Origin: Actinobacillus capsulatus DSM 19761
Lineage (GTDB): Bacteria > Pseudomonadota > Gammaproteobacteria > Enterobacterales > Pasteurellaceae
Assembly (NCBI RefSeq): GCF_000374285.1
Contig: NZ_KB893930.1
Span: 62,001-126,000, forward strand
Direction: 5' to 3'
DNA length: 64,000 nt
The notes below the pieces were generated by a model. The model worked only from the letters and a program-made list of their open reading frames with translations. It did not search any database and was not told where the DNA came from. This document shows positions 17,243 to 24,161 of the stretch, one piece after another (the stretch's first letter is position 1; every line of letters starts with the position of its first letter). A program made the position numbers and the translations under genes.

Positions 17243-17402
17243 TTAGATGTGAACAAAGATATGTTTACGATTATTAATGATTTTATCAAGGGACTAATTT
17301 TTACTGAAGATATTACTTGTAATTTGAACTAGCGTAGCTCACACTTTTCGTATTTTTATTGTCCTAAAGACAGTACTAGATAGCACAGTAATTAAATTTT
17401 TA

Positions 17403-17504
17403 CCCCCCAAAAGTCTTCCGCCATTCATTTGGGATAACTTGAAAGCGTTGTTTGAAATGTTGGCGGAAGCTGACCGCACTTTAGAAACCGATTTGTTTCA
17501 ATAG
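17403..17504 (-). pseudogene. Relic of an AraC-type HTH (C-terminal fragment)
   Basis: The minus strand reads QIGF, stop, SAVSFRQHFKQRFQVIP and NEWRKTFG. This matches the C-terminus of the AraC protein at 19068-20009 (QIGFQSAVSFRQHF and so on), with its Gln codon CAA changed to TAA. The rest of the gene is not visible. It is therefore a decayed paralogue or duplication remnant lying just beyond the next LysR gene. Confidence 0.65.
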
Positions 17505-17538
17505 ACTGATGGCGGGATTATGAAGTAAGAAGTTAATT

Positions 17539-18429
17539 TCATACCCTCAACGCTTCCACCAATACCCGAAACAAGGCGGAGTTTTCTCGGCGGTTTGGGT
17601 AATAGAGATGAAAAGGGCTGTAGCGCATTGCGTATTCGCAAAAAATTTCGCAAAGCTGACCGCTTACAAGTTGTTGCTCTACCAACATTTTGGGCTGCCA
17701 CGCAATGCCGAGGCTTGAGCAGCAGGCGTTGATAAGCACGCTGTTGCTGTTGGCGATCACGGAGCCGCTCGGTTGGATTTTGATCGTTTTGTTTTTGTAT
17801 TTGAACGTCCGAAATTCCCATTCTAACAAACCACCGTTGGTTGGCAGGCGTAACGCCAAGCAATTGTGATGGGCGAGTTCATCGAGCGTTTGCGGAGTGC
17901 CGTGTTCAGCGAGATAAGTAGGGCTGGCAACGCATACCATTTCTAGTTCGTCTGATACTTTTATAGCAATCATGTCTTTTGCTACATCATCACCCAAGCG
18001 AATGCCTGCGTCGAAGCGTTCAGCAACGATGTCAGTGAAGCGAATGTCGCTTGCCAATTCGAGCTGAATTTCAGGATTTTCACGCAACAAGCGGTCAAAT
18101 TTTCCCCATAAAATGCCAAATGCCAGTTCTGTGCCATGAATGCGGAGCGTGCCTTTCAAACTATGACGAAACTCGCTTAATTCGTTGATCTCGTGGTTGA
18201 TTTCATCAAGTAGTGGCGCAATCCGCTGATAAAGCTGCTCGCCTGCATCAGTGGTAGAAATACTGCGAGTAGTGCGGTGAAACAGCTTGATTTTCAACCG
18301 CTCTTCCAAAGCACGCATAGCGTGACTGACCGCCGATTGCGACACACCCAACATCGCTCCTGCCTTGGTAAAACTGCCTGTTTGTGCCACCAACAAAAAT
18401 GTCCGTAAGTCGTTGAGATTTTCTTTCAT
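17539..18429 (-). CDS. LysR-family transcriptional regulator
   Basis: 296-aa LysR: HTH about 1-62 (LNDLRTFLLVAQTGSFTKAG, VSQSAVSHAMRALEERLKIK), effector domain from about 90 with FDAGIRLGDDVAKDMIA and SVLINACCSSLGIAW. This is the subgroup often divergent from small oxidoreductases. It is divergent from the SnoaL-like gene at 18585, with 155 bp between, and probably regulates it. Base composition is a little GC-richer than its neighbours. Confidence 0.92.
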   Translation of the reverse strand: MKENLNDLRTFLLVAQTGSFTKAGAMLGVSQSAVSHAMRALEERLKIKLFHRTTRSISTTDAGEQLYQRIAPLLDEINHEINELSEFRHSLKGTLRIHGTELAFGILWGKFDRLLRENPEIQLELASDIRFTDIVAERFDAGIRLGDDVAKDMIAIKVSDELEMVCVASPTYLAEHGTPQTLDELAHHNCLALRLPTNGGLLEWEFRTFKYKNKTIKIQPSGSVIANSNSVLINACCSSLGIAWQPKMLVEQQLVSGQLCEIFCEYAMRYSPFHLYYPNRRENSALFRVLVEALRV

Positions 18430-18584
18430 AATGGTTCTATTGATGAATTTTATTCATTACTTTATTCAAAATTTAGGGGCTAATCAAGGCAAAAAAGGTG
18501 CGATAAAATGACCACACTTTTACAATGCGATGGCTGAGTTTGTTGAAGCCTAAGTACTTGCGAATTTTTATATGGAGAACAACA

Positions 18585-19028
18585 ATGACCTTCAATATCC
18601 AAATCGAACGCCAAGCGCTCAAAGATTTAGTTGATACCTTTTCAAATCTTGCTGATGAGAAAAAAGTCAAAGAACAGATGAATTTATTCACGCCTGATGC
18701 CGTGGTAAATACTTACATCGGTGGCGAATTAGTATTTGCTATGGAAGGCGTGGCGCAAATAGAACAAGTGTTTAGTGATTATCTCGCCCCGTTTTCAGCG
18801 GTATACCATTTGAACGGTCAGCACACGGTAACTTTCCAAGATAACACTCATGCCACCGCTATCAACTACTGCCAAGTGGCCTTGGTGCGTGAAGAAAATG
18901 GTAGAAGCATTTTACTCAGCCACTATGTTCGCTATAACGACACTTATGTTAAACAAGGCGATAAATGGCTGATTACCAACCGCATTGCGAATTTTATGAT
19001 TAGCGAAGAGCGAAAAATGGGCAGATAA
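18585..19028 (+). CDS. SnoaL/NTF2-like protein
   Basis: 147-aa protein of the nuclear-transport-factor-2 fold (cone-shaped ligand pocket). DLVDTFSNLADEKKVKEQMN, LFTPDAVV and GVAQIEQVFSDYL are typical for SnoaL-like ketosteroid-isomerase relatives. ATG 18585 is chosen because GGAG lies upstream and the longer frame from 18525 has no support. Function unknown. It is divergent from the LysR at 17539 and ends at a terminator made of Neisseria-type uptake sequences, which suggests the gene came from a Neisseriaceae donor. Confidence 0.82.
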   Translation: MTFNIQIERQALKDLVDTFSNLADEKKVKEQMNLFTPDAVVNTYIGGELVFAMEGVAQIEQVFSDYLAPFSAVYHLNGQHTVTFQDNTHATAINYCQVALVREENGRSILLSHYVRYNDTYVKQGDKWLITNRIANFMISEERKMGR

Positions 19029-19032
19029 AGGA

Positions 19033-19069
19033 ATGCCGTCTGAATATTCACTTTCAGACGGCATTTTTT
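19033..19069. terminator. Terminator built from two Neisseria-type DNA uptake sequences
   Basis: ATGCCGTCTGAA (19033-19044) and its exact complement TTCAGACGGCAT (19053-19064), followed by a T-run. The 12-mer equals the Neisseria meningitidis/gonorrhoeae AT-DUS, and the inverted-pair terminator use is the Neisseria habit. The host's own uptake core is ACAAGCGGT, so this is foreign. Confidence 0.9.
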
Positions 19070-20009
19070 ATTCCCCAAACGCCTTACGATACGCTCTCGG
19101 GCTGATTTGATGTTTTATCATAAAATGCTGGCGGAAACTGACCGCACTTTGGAAGCCGATTTGTTCTGCAATTTGTTCGATAGAGAGTGTAGTGCTTTCT
19201 AGTAAATCACGAGCTTTTTGCAAGCGGGTGTCAATCAACCATTGCGCGAAGGATTGTCCTGTGGCTTTACGGAAATGACGAGTAAAGGTGCTACGGCTCA
19301 TTGACAAACGATTTGCAATTTCATCAATAAAATAGACCGCTTGCAGATTTTTGCGAATGTCGTCCAGCAGTTCGTTGATGTTTTCATCAGGTGTTTTGCG
19401 TGGTACGGGCTGTTCGATAAATTGTGCCTGACCACCTTCACGATGGGGCGGTGTAACAAAAAGCCGAGCTAAATGATTAGCCGTTTTTACGCTATAAATT
19501 TCCCGCACAATCGCCAAACAACAATCCAGCCCAGCTGCTGTGCCGGCGGATGTCATCAGGTTGCCTTGTTGCACATAAAGTGCGTTTAAATCTAACCGCA
19601 CTTGTGGAAAACATTGATGAAAATCCGCCTCCCCCATCCAATGGGTTGCCGCCCGTTTGCCATCTAATAAACCTGAATATGCCAAGGCATAAGTGCCTAA
19701 ACACAACCTGACAAGCATTGCGCCACAGGCATTGGCTTGTTGCAACGTCGTTTGCAATGCCGCTGTTGGTTTTTCAGCAAAATCATTCCAAGCGGGGACA
19801 ATAATAATATCTGCGGTTTCAAGCAGACTTAAATCGCTGTCGGCTTGCACCAATGAGCCGCCTGAAAGCGAGATTTCAGGTTGTTCTGCCACAATTTTCA
19901 AATCAAATAACGGCTCGTTTGCTAATCCTGTTGCGGAAAATACCATTTGTGGCACGGCAAAATGAAATAAGCTGAAATGTGGGTAAAGGATAAGGGCGAC
20001 AGTTTTCAC
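19068..20009 (-). CDS. GlxA-type AraC regulator with DJ-1/PfpI domain
   Basis: 313-aa regulator: N-terminal DJ-1/PfpI (class-I glutamine amidotransferase-like) domain about 1-180 with VRLCLGTYALAYSGLLDGK containing the nucleophile-elbow Cys, and C-terminal AraC HTH about 215-313 (EIANRLSMSRSTFTRHFRK, QIGFQSAVSFRQHF). Start is GTG at 20009, overlapping the stop of the GNAT gene by four bases (GTGA), so translation is coupled. Regulators of this type often control amine or isonitrile/aldehyde-related metabolism; the target is not clear. The DUS terminator sits at its end. Confidence 0.9.
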   Translation of the reverse strand: MKTVALILYPHFSLFHFAVPQMVFSATGLANEPLFDLKIVAEQPEISLSGGSLVQADSDLSLLETADIIIVPAWNDFAEKPTAALQTTLQQANACGAMLVRLCLGTYALAYSGLLDGKRAATHWMGEADFHQCFPQVRLDLNALYVQQGNLMTSAGTAAGLDCCLAIVREIYSVKTANHLARLFVTPPHREGGQAQFIEQPVPRKTPDENINELLDDIRKNLQAVYFIDEIANRLSMSRSTFTRHFRKATGQSFAQWLIDTRLQKARDLLESTTLSIEQIAEQIGFQSAVSFRQHFMIKHQISPRAYRKAFGE

Positions 20010-20527
20010 GGTGTTTTCATCTCTTTTTCAAAGCGAAACATTTCATCAAGCGGTGAATTTTGTTCGTTTTTTTGCAAATTTGGCGAATGTGGATCAGGAT
20101 TTTTCTCGTGATAAAATTCCACAATTTTGAAACCGCATTTATTCACATAAAAATGAATATTGCGTTTTTCAAAATACGGTGTGTGCGTTTCCCATATTTT
20201 GGTTTGTGGATAATGTCGTTCAATCGCTTGCCATGCAGCTAGCCCGAAGCCTTTGCTATGCTCATTGGCGGTAACGAAAAACAGATCTAAAGAATTACGT
20301 TGGGTCTGTTCATCAATTCTCACCACTGCACCGGCTACTGGTTGTCCTTGATATTCAATCTGTAAACCCTGTGCATTATCGGCTTTCATTGTCGCTTCAA
20401 TTTCTTCTCGACTAATAATTTCTTCATTTTCCGCAAGTTCATCTAACATGGCTTGCTTAAAAGCCCATTGTAATGAGCTGATAAACCATTCTCTCTTTTC
20501 TTCTGCTAACGGTTTCAGTTCTAACAT
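20006..20527 (-). CDS. GNAT-family N-acetyltransferase
   Basis: 173-aa protein with the acetyl-CoA-binding motif region FVTANEHSKGFGLAAWQAIERHYP near residues 96-119 and YVNKCGFKIVEFYHEKNPD near 143-161, the classic C-terminal GNAT pattern. ATG 20527 is chosen over the upstream 20557 because AGGAT precedes it. It is first gene of a two-gene operon with the AraC/DJ-1 regulator. The substrate is unknown. Confidence 0.85.
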   Translation of the reverse strand: MLELKPLAEEKREWFISSLQWAFKQAMLDELAENEEIISREEIEATMKADNAQGLQIEYQGQPVAGAVVRIDEQTQRNSLDLFFVTANEHSKGFGLAAWQAIERHYPQTKIWETHTPYFEKRNIHFYVNKCGFKIVEFYHEKNPDPHSPNLQKNEQNSPLDEMFRFEKEMKTP

Positions 20528-20577
20528 TTTCGATCCTAGGTTTAAGATAGGTTGCATTCTATTTTACAATAAAAAAA

Positions 20578-20607
20578 CGGTCGCAAAACTTTCTCGTTTT
20601 TCGACCG
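20578..20607. terminator. Short uptake-sequence inverted pair
   Basis: CGGTCG (20578-20583) and CGACCG (20602-20607), between the SnoaL-like gene and the GNAT gene, both on the minus strand. Stem is short; moderate support. Confidence 0.5.
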
Positions 20608-20627
20608 CTTGTAAATTGAAATTTGCG

Positions 20628-21080
20628 TTAGAACATTGAACGACCGCTCGCTGTTTTTTCTGGTACGGCTTGGATTACGTCCCAGTGTTCTACGATTTTG
20701 CCGTTTTCATCAAAGCGGAAAATATCCACCACCGCTTCGCCTTTATCCTGCGGATTTAATGTGCTATGAACGTGCAACATCACTAAATCACCTTCCGCCA
20801 CCACACGTTTGATCTCTGCACGAGATTGTGGATGTTCTTTTAAGAACGGCGCAAATGCGTCCACAAACGCTTTGCCACCGTCCGCTACGGTTGGGTTGTG
20901 CTGTAAATATTCTTTGCCGATGTATTTGTCTGTGCCTTCTTGTACTTTGTGTTTGTTGAACACTAATTCATAAAATTCAAGAGCGTTTTTCTTATTTTGC
21001 TCCGGTGTGGTGTGTGCCATTGCTGCTGTTGTGGCTAAAAGTGCGGTTGAAATTGCGACTGTTTTTAATAATTTTTTCAT
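20628..21080 (-). CDS. Secreted SnoaL-like protein
   Basis: 150-aa protein with a signal peptide (MKKLLKTVAISTALLATTAA, cleavage after AMA) and a SnoaL/NTF2 fold: QNKKNALEFYELVFNKHKVQ, VHSTLNPQDKGEAVVDIFRF and GKIVEHWDVIQ. The family includes predicted polyketide-cyclase-like or ester-cyclase proteins with unknown substrates. ATG 21080 is chosen because the signal peptide starts there and AAGGAAAA precedes. It is divergent from the LysR at 21203 (about 120 bp), its likely regulator. Periplasmic location is inferred from the signal peptide. Confidence 0.85.
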   Translation of the reverse strand: MKKLLKTVAISTALLATTAAMAHTTPEQNKKNALEFYELVFNKHKVQEGTDKYIGKEYLQHNPTVADGGKAFVDAFAPFLKEHPQSRAEIKRVVAEGDLVMLHVHSTLNPQDKGEAVVDIFRFDENGKIVEHWDVIQAVPEKTASGRSMF

Positions 21081-21202
21081 CTTTATTTTCCTTTGTTTAA
21101 ATAGTTTCAAATAATCTGTTGTCATTATATTGAAATAAAAAATGGGAAAAAGGCTGATTTCTGAATATAATTGTTTTAAAAATTGAAATAATAAGGGTAA
21201 AA

Positions 21203-22096
21203 ATGGATAGAATTACCGCAATTCAAGTGTTTTTAATGGTGGCGGAAACAGGCAGTTTTACTGCAACGGCAGAACGATTGGATCTTTCACACCCGAAAGT
21301 TACCCGCGCAGTCGTTCTTATGGAAGAATGGTTTAATGCTCGGCTTTTGCAACGTACCACTCGCCACGTTTCACTGACCGATGCAGGCGAACAAGTGGTC
21401 GAATATTGCAAAAAAATGATGGAATTAACCTCGGCCATTGAGCAAGATTTTTTAACTAAGCAAGGGGAATTACGAGGCTCGTTGAAAATTGCCTCGAACG
21501 CAGCATTTGGCAGCACCCATCTACTCAATGCGATTCGTACTTTTTTAGCCAAACATCCGAAGCTGAATATTCAACTGATTTTGGCGGATAACACGGTAAA
21601 TTTAGTTGAAGAGGGAATCGATCTTGCCGTCCGTTTTACGAACAATCCCGATCCAAATGTTGTAGCTCGACCCTTATTCACTTGCCATTCTCTATTAGTG
21701 GCAACGCCTGCCTACTTAGCTCAGCACGGCACAATTCACTCACCGCAAGAATTAGCCAATCATCATTATTTAGCACATGCAAATGTAAACCGAAAAGAGT
21801 GGACATTTATCAAAGACGGGCAAGAAACCGTGCTGGAACTGACCAGCCAACTCACCATCAATGACACAGGGACGTTACTTAATTTCACCTTAGCAGACGG
21901 TGGCATCGCAATGTTGCCGAAGTATTTTATTGAACAACAGCTCAAAAACAATCAACTACAAATTGTGCTACCCGACTGGCAAATGCCGACTTATCAAGTG
22001 TACGCCGTCTATCCCTCCCGCCGCCAACTCCCCCAAACCGTCCGCAGCTTTGTGGCTTTTTTAATGGAAGAGTTTGAGGGGAAGGGGGATTGGTAG
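21203..22096 (+). CDS. LysR-family transcriptional regulator
   Basis: 297-aa LysR: HTH at 1-62 (MDRITAIQVFLMVAETGSFT, HPKVTRAVVLMEEWFNARLL) and effector domain after 90 with NPDPNVVARPLF and ADGGIAMLPKYF. A paralogue of the LysR at 8355-9239. The AAGGG ribosome site precedes the ATG. It is divergent from the secreted SnoaL-like gene. The hairpin at 22111-22147 terminates it. Confidence 0.93.
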   Translation: MDRITAIQVFLMVAETGSFTATAERLDLSHPKVTRAVVLMEEWFNARLLQRTTRHVSLTDAGEQVVEYCKKMMELTSAIEQDFLTKQGELRGSLKIASNAAFGSTHLLNAIRTFLAKHPKLNIQLILADNTVNLVEEGIDLAVRFTNNPDPNVVARPLFTCHSLLVATPAYLAQHGTIHSPQELANHHYLAHANVNRKEWTFIKDGQETVLELTSQLTINDTGTLLNFTLADGGIAMLPKYFIEQQLKNNQLQIVLPDWQMPTYQVYAVYPSRRQLPQTVRSFVAFLMEEFEGKGDW

Positions 22097-22110
22097 GGAA
22101 AAGGGAAAGA

Positions 22111-22156
22111 GCGGTCGATTTGCAAGGTTTTTCTGGAAATCGACCGCTTGTTTTTT
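22111..22156 (+). terminator. Uptake-sequence terminator of the LysR gene
   Basis: Perfect 11-base arms GCGGTCGATTT (22111-22121) and AAATCGACCGC (22137-22147), then CTTG and six Ts. It marks the boundary to the AT-rich retron. Confidence 0.85.
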
Positions 22157-22251
22157 ATGAAATTTATATATTCGTTCTGATTACAGAGTATATTATAAAG
22201 ACTCTAGCGGCTGTATCTATGTTATTAAAATTCACAATTACCGAATTTTTA

Positions 22252-22281
22252 TTGACTTAATATTCATGTGTTTGATAAAAT
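22252..22281 (+). promoter_or_regulatory. Candidate retron promoter flanked by an 11-bp inverted repeat
   Basis: TTGACT (22252-22257) and TAAAAT (22276-22281) with an 18-bp spacer give a recognisable sigma-70 promoter. It is bracketed by AAAATTCACAA (22227-22237) and TTGTGAATTTT (22289-22299), which could be an operator for the XRE protein at 22775. Predicted transcription start is near 22288. Confidence 0.55.
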
Positions 22282-22287
22282 TCGCTC

Positions 22288-22540
22288 GTTGTGAATTTTT
22301 CTGAATGTCGTCAGTACTACATATATAGTTCTTTTGAACTGGGAGAAATCCTAACATTTACAGGGCACAAGTATTCAAGTATTTAGAATATAAATGCATA
22401 AAATGTAATGCAGCTGGCTTATGACTGAGCCAGCTGCTCAATCTTAGGGGGTGAGAATACCAAAGCAGACTTGTTATTGCGATGACACTGCCAAGTTTAA
22501 AACATTGTGTTTTAAAGGGATGCAGGAATAACAGGAGTGC
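22288..22540 (+). ncRNA. Candidate retron msr-msd RNA region
   Basis: Retrons place a structured ncRNA before the reverse transcriptase genes. This 250-nt non-coding stretch has several hairpins: GTTC-TTTT-GAAC (about 22328-22339), a perfect 10-bp stem GCAGCTGGCT / AGCCAGCTGC (22410-22437, a good msd stem candidate), and TTTAAAACA / TGTTTTAAA (22496-22516). I could not identify a convincing a1/a2 pair or the branching guanosine, so ends and the msr/msd split are not settled. Confidence is for the region, not the exact ends. Confidence 0.5.
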
Positions 22541-22544
22541 ATTT

Positions 22545-22739
22545 ATGAAAATGTATACGTTACACAACCTTTGGTATTCGTTAATCAAGAAAAAAAGTCG
22601 CAGAAATTTATCTAAAGATAAAAACAAGCGAAAATCCTTAGTAAAAAAATTATTATCATTACTTGAATGCATTACAAAAATTGCTAATGTAATTGATAAA
22701 TTAATTGATTTTTTTAATCAGTTAAAGGAGTTTTTTTAA
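22545..22739 (+). CDS. 64-aa basic, amphipathic protein in the retron locus
   Basis: ATG 22545 follows ACAGGAG with eight bases between. The protein has an aromatic start (MKMYTLHNLWYSLIKKK), a highly basic middle (residues 15-36) and an amphipathic C-terminal helix (SLVKKLLSLLECITKIANVI, then DKLIDFFNQLKEFF). That profile resembles membrane-active toxins or RNA-binding peptides; the role is unknown. It lies 35 bp before the XRE gene and overlaps or follows the ncRNA. The 5' end of the mRNA segment ATAAATGCA (22389-22397) can pair with TGCATTTAT covering the start codon, which might repress translation (inference). Confidence 0.6.
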   Translation: MKMYTLHNLWYSLIKKKSRRNLSKDKNKRKSLVKKLLSLLECITKIANVIDKLIDFFNQLKEFF

Positions 22740-22774
22740 TGATTTGAAAACCCCTAACTTTTGAGAATTATATT

Positions 22775-23092
22775 ATGTTAGCTAAAGCATTAAAGTTGAT
22801 TAGACAATTCAATCATATCAAACAAAAAGATATGGCTATCAAGTTAGGTATATCTCCATCTCATCTATCCGAAATAGAATCAGGTAAAAATTCCATATCT
22901 ATGGAATTATTAAATAAATATTCATCTGTTTTTGATATAAAAACATCTCAAATATTACTGTTTTCCGAACAATTAGAAAATGAAAAACCATTTAGTCACA
23001 ATGTAAGAACTTTTATTGCTGATAAAATACTAAAAATTATGGAATGGAAAATTGAACAAGATAAGAAGAAAATCTCTAAAAATTCCAATTAG
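22775..23092 (+). CDS. XRE-family HTH regulator of the retron
   Basis: 105-aa DNA-binding protein. The HTH is residues 7-60 (LIRQFNHIKQKDMAIKLGIS, PSHLSEIESGKNSISMELL), Cro/C1 type, with a short C-terminal helical tail that is Lys-rich. It overlaps the RT gene by 41 bp in another frame, so the two are cotranscribed. HTH-associated retrons form a class of their own in published surveys (type VI in the Mestre scheme, from memory). Here it may be the accessory or effector-control protein. Confidence 0.85.
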   Translation: MLAKALKLIRQFNHIKQKDMAIKLGISPSHLSEIESGKNSISMELLNKYSSVFDIKTSQILLFSEQLENEKPFSHNVRTFIADKILKIMEWKIEQDKKKISKNSN

Positions 23093-24038
23093 ACAAACTA
23101 AAGAATATGATTTAAATCAAAGCCCATTCTTTAAGCTTGTATCAATTAAAAAATTATTATCTATATTAAGAGTGTCTCAAGAGGAATTAAAAGATATATT
23201 AGATAATCCTACTAGTCATTATTCTATTCGAATAGAGAATAAGAGAGATATTCAATCTCCTAAGAAATATAGAATTCTATATCGTATACATAATAGAATA
23301 GCTCATCATTTAAGAGCAATTATTACTCCTGATTACCTTTTCTCTGATAAAAAAGGTTGTAGCATATATGATAATGCTATAGTTCACTTTGGCTGTAAAA
23401 TGCTACTGAATGTAGATATATCTAAGTTTTTTCCATCAACTAATAGAAATAAAATTTATTCATTTTTTAAATATTCTATGCAATGCTCATCAGAAATATC
23501 TGATATTATGTCTTATTTGTGTTCAATAAATAATCACATCCCAACAGGGAGTCAGATAAGTATGAGATTAGCTTATTTAGTAAATAAGAAATTATTTGAT
23601 GATTTATATAAGTTTGCTAAAGATAAAAATCTAAAAATGAGTGTTTGGGTTGATGATGTTTCTTTTTCGGGGGATAAGATTGATTCTAGCGTTATTTATG
23701 TGGTTGAGAAGATCATTAAAAAACATGGATTTAATGTTAGTAAAAATAAAACTCAGATAAGACATTCAACTGAGAATAAATCTGTCACTGGAATTTTTAT
23801 TAGTGGAGATATAATGGAAGCAAGCAAAGAACTTTATAAAAAACGTAGAATTAAATTAAGAGAATGGAAAAATTTTATAAAGAATAAAGAAATATCGCTT
23901 GAAGAATTGGAAAAAGTTAAAGATTCTTTACTAGGATTACTTAATTATCTTAACCTTTTTGAACCATCATCAAGTAAGTATATTGCTTTAATAGAGAATG
24001 ATTTTTTAAGTTATTCTAATAAAAGAATAAGTATTTAA
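23052..24038 (+). CDS. Retron-type reverse transcriptase
   Basis: 328-aa RT. The retron hallmarks are present: NAIVH (NAxxH, residues 108-112) and VTG (245-247). RT core motifs are LNVDISKFF with Asp122 (motif A), IPTGSQIS (motif B) and WVDD at 199-202 (motif C; most retrons have YADD). The thumb with C-terminal basic helices is complete. The start is TTG at 23052 after a GGAATGGAAA ribosome site; no in-frame ATG lies in the next 150 bases. It should copy the msd RNA to make msDNA. Very AT-rich compared with the core genes, so probably horizontally acquired. Confidence 0.93.
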   Translation: MNKIRRKSLKIPIRQTKEYDLNQSPFFKLVSIKKLLSILRVSQEELKDILDNPTSHYSIRIENKRDIQSPKKYRILYRIHNRIAHHLRAIITPDYLFSDKKGCSIYDNAIVHFGCKMLLNVDISKFFPSTNRNKIYSFFKYSMQCSSEISDIMSYLCSINNHIPTGSQISMRLAYLVNKKLFDDLYKFAKDKNLKMSVWVDDVSFSGDKIDSSVIYVVEKIIKKHGFNVSKNKTQIRHSTENKSVTGIFISGDIMEASKELYKKRRIKLREWKNFIKNKEISLEELEKVKDSLLGLLNYLNLFEPSSSKYIALIENDFLSYSNKRISI

Positions 24039-24126
24039 TATAGAAATACATTTATTTTTTTCTATATAAATTTCATGATGATTAATCAAGTATTTTACAA
24101 ATATGTGCATATTTAAAGTACATATC

Positions 24127-24161
24127 ACCGTCTGAATAATAACATTCAGACGGTATTTTTT
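24127..24161. terminator. Terminator with Neisseria-uptake-like arms
   Basis: ACCGTCTGAAT (24127-24137) and ATTCAGACGGT (24144-24154), then a T-run, between the convergent RT and ATPase genes. The arms share CCGTCTGAA with the Neisseria uptake sequence but differ at the first bases. Confidence 0.8.

Noticed and set aside
17249-17332. 27-codon frame with GTG start after the TGA-interrupted ORF
   Set aside because: No clear ribosome site, too short and AT-rich to support; probably decay.
22775-23092. XRE gene as an antitoxin for the upstream 64-aa protein
   Set aside because: Possible, but the overlap with the RT gene and shared locus are better explained by a retron; no direct evidence for a pair.
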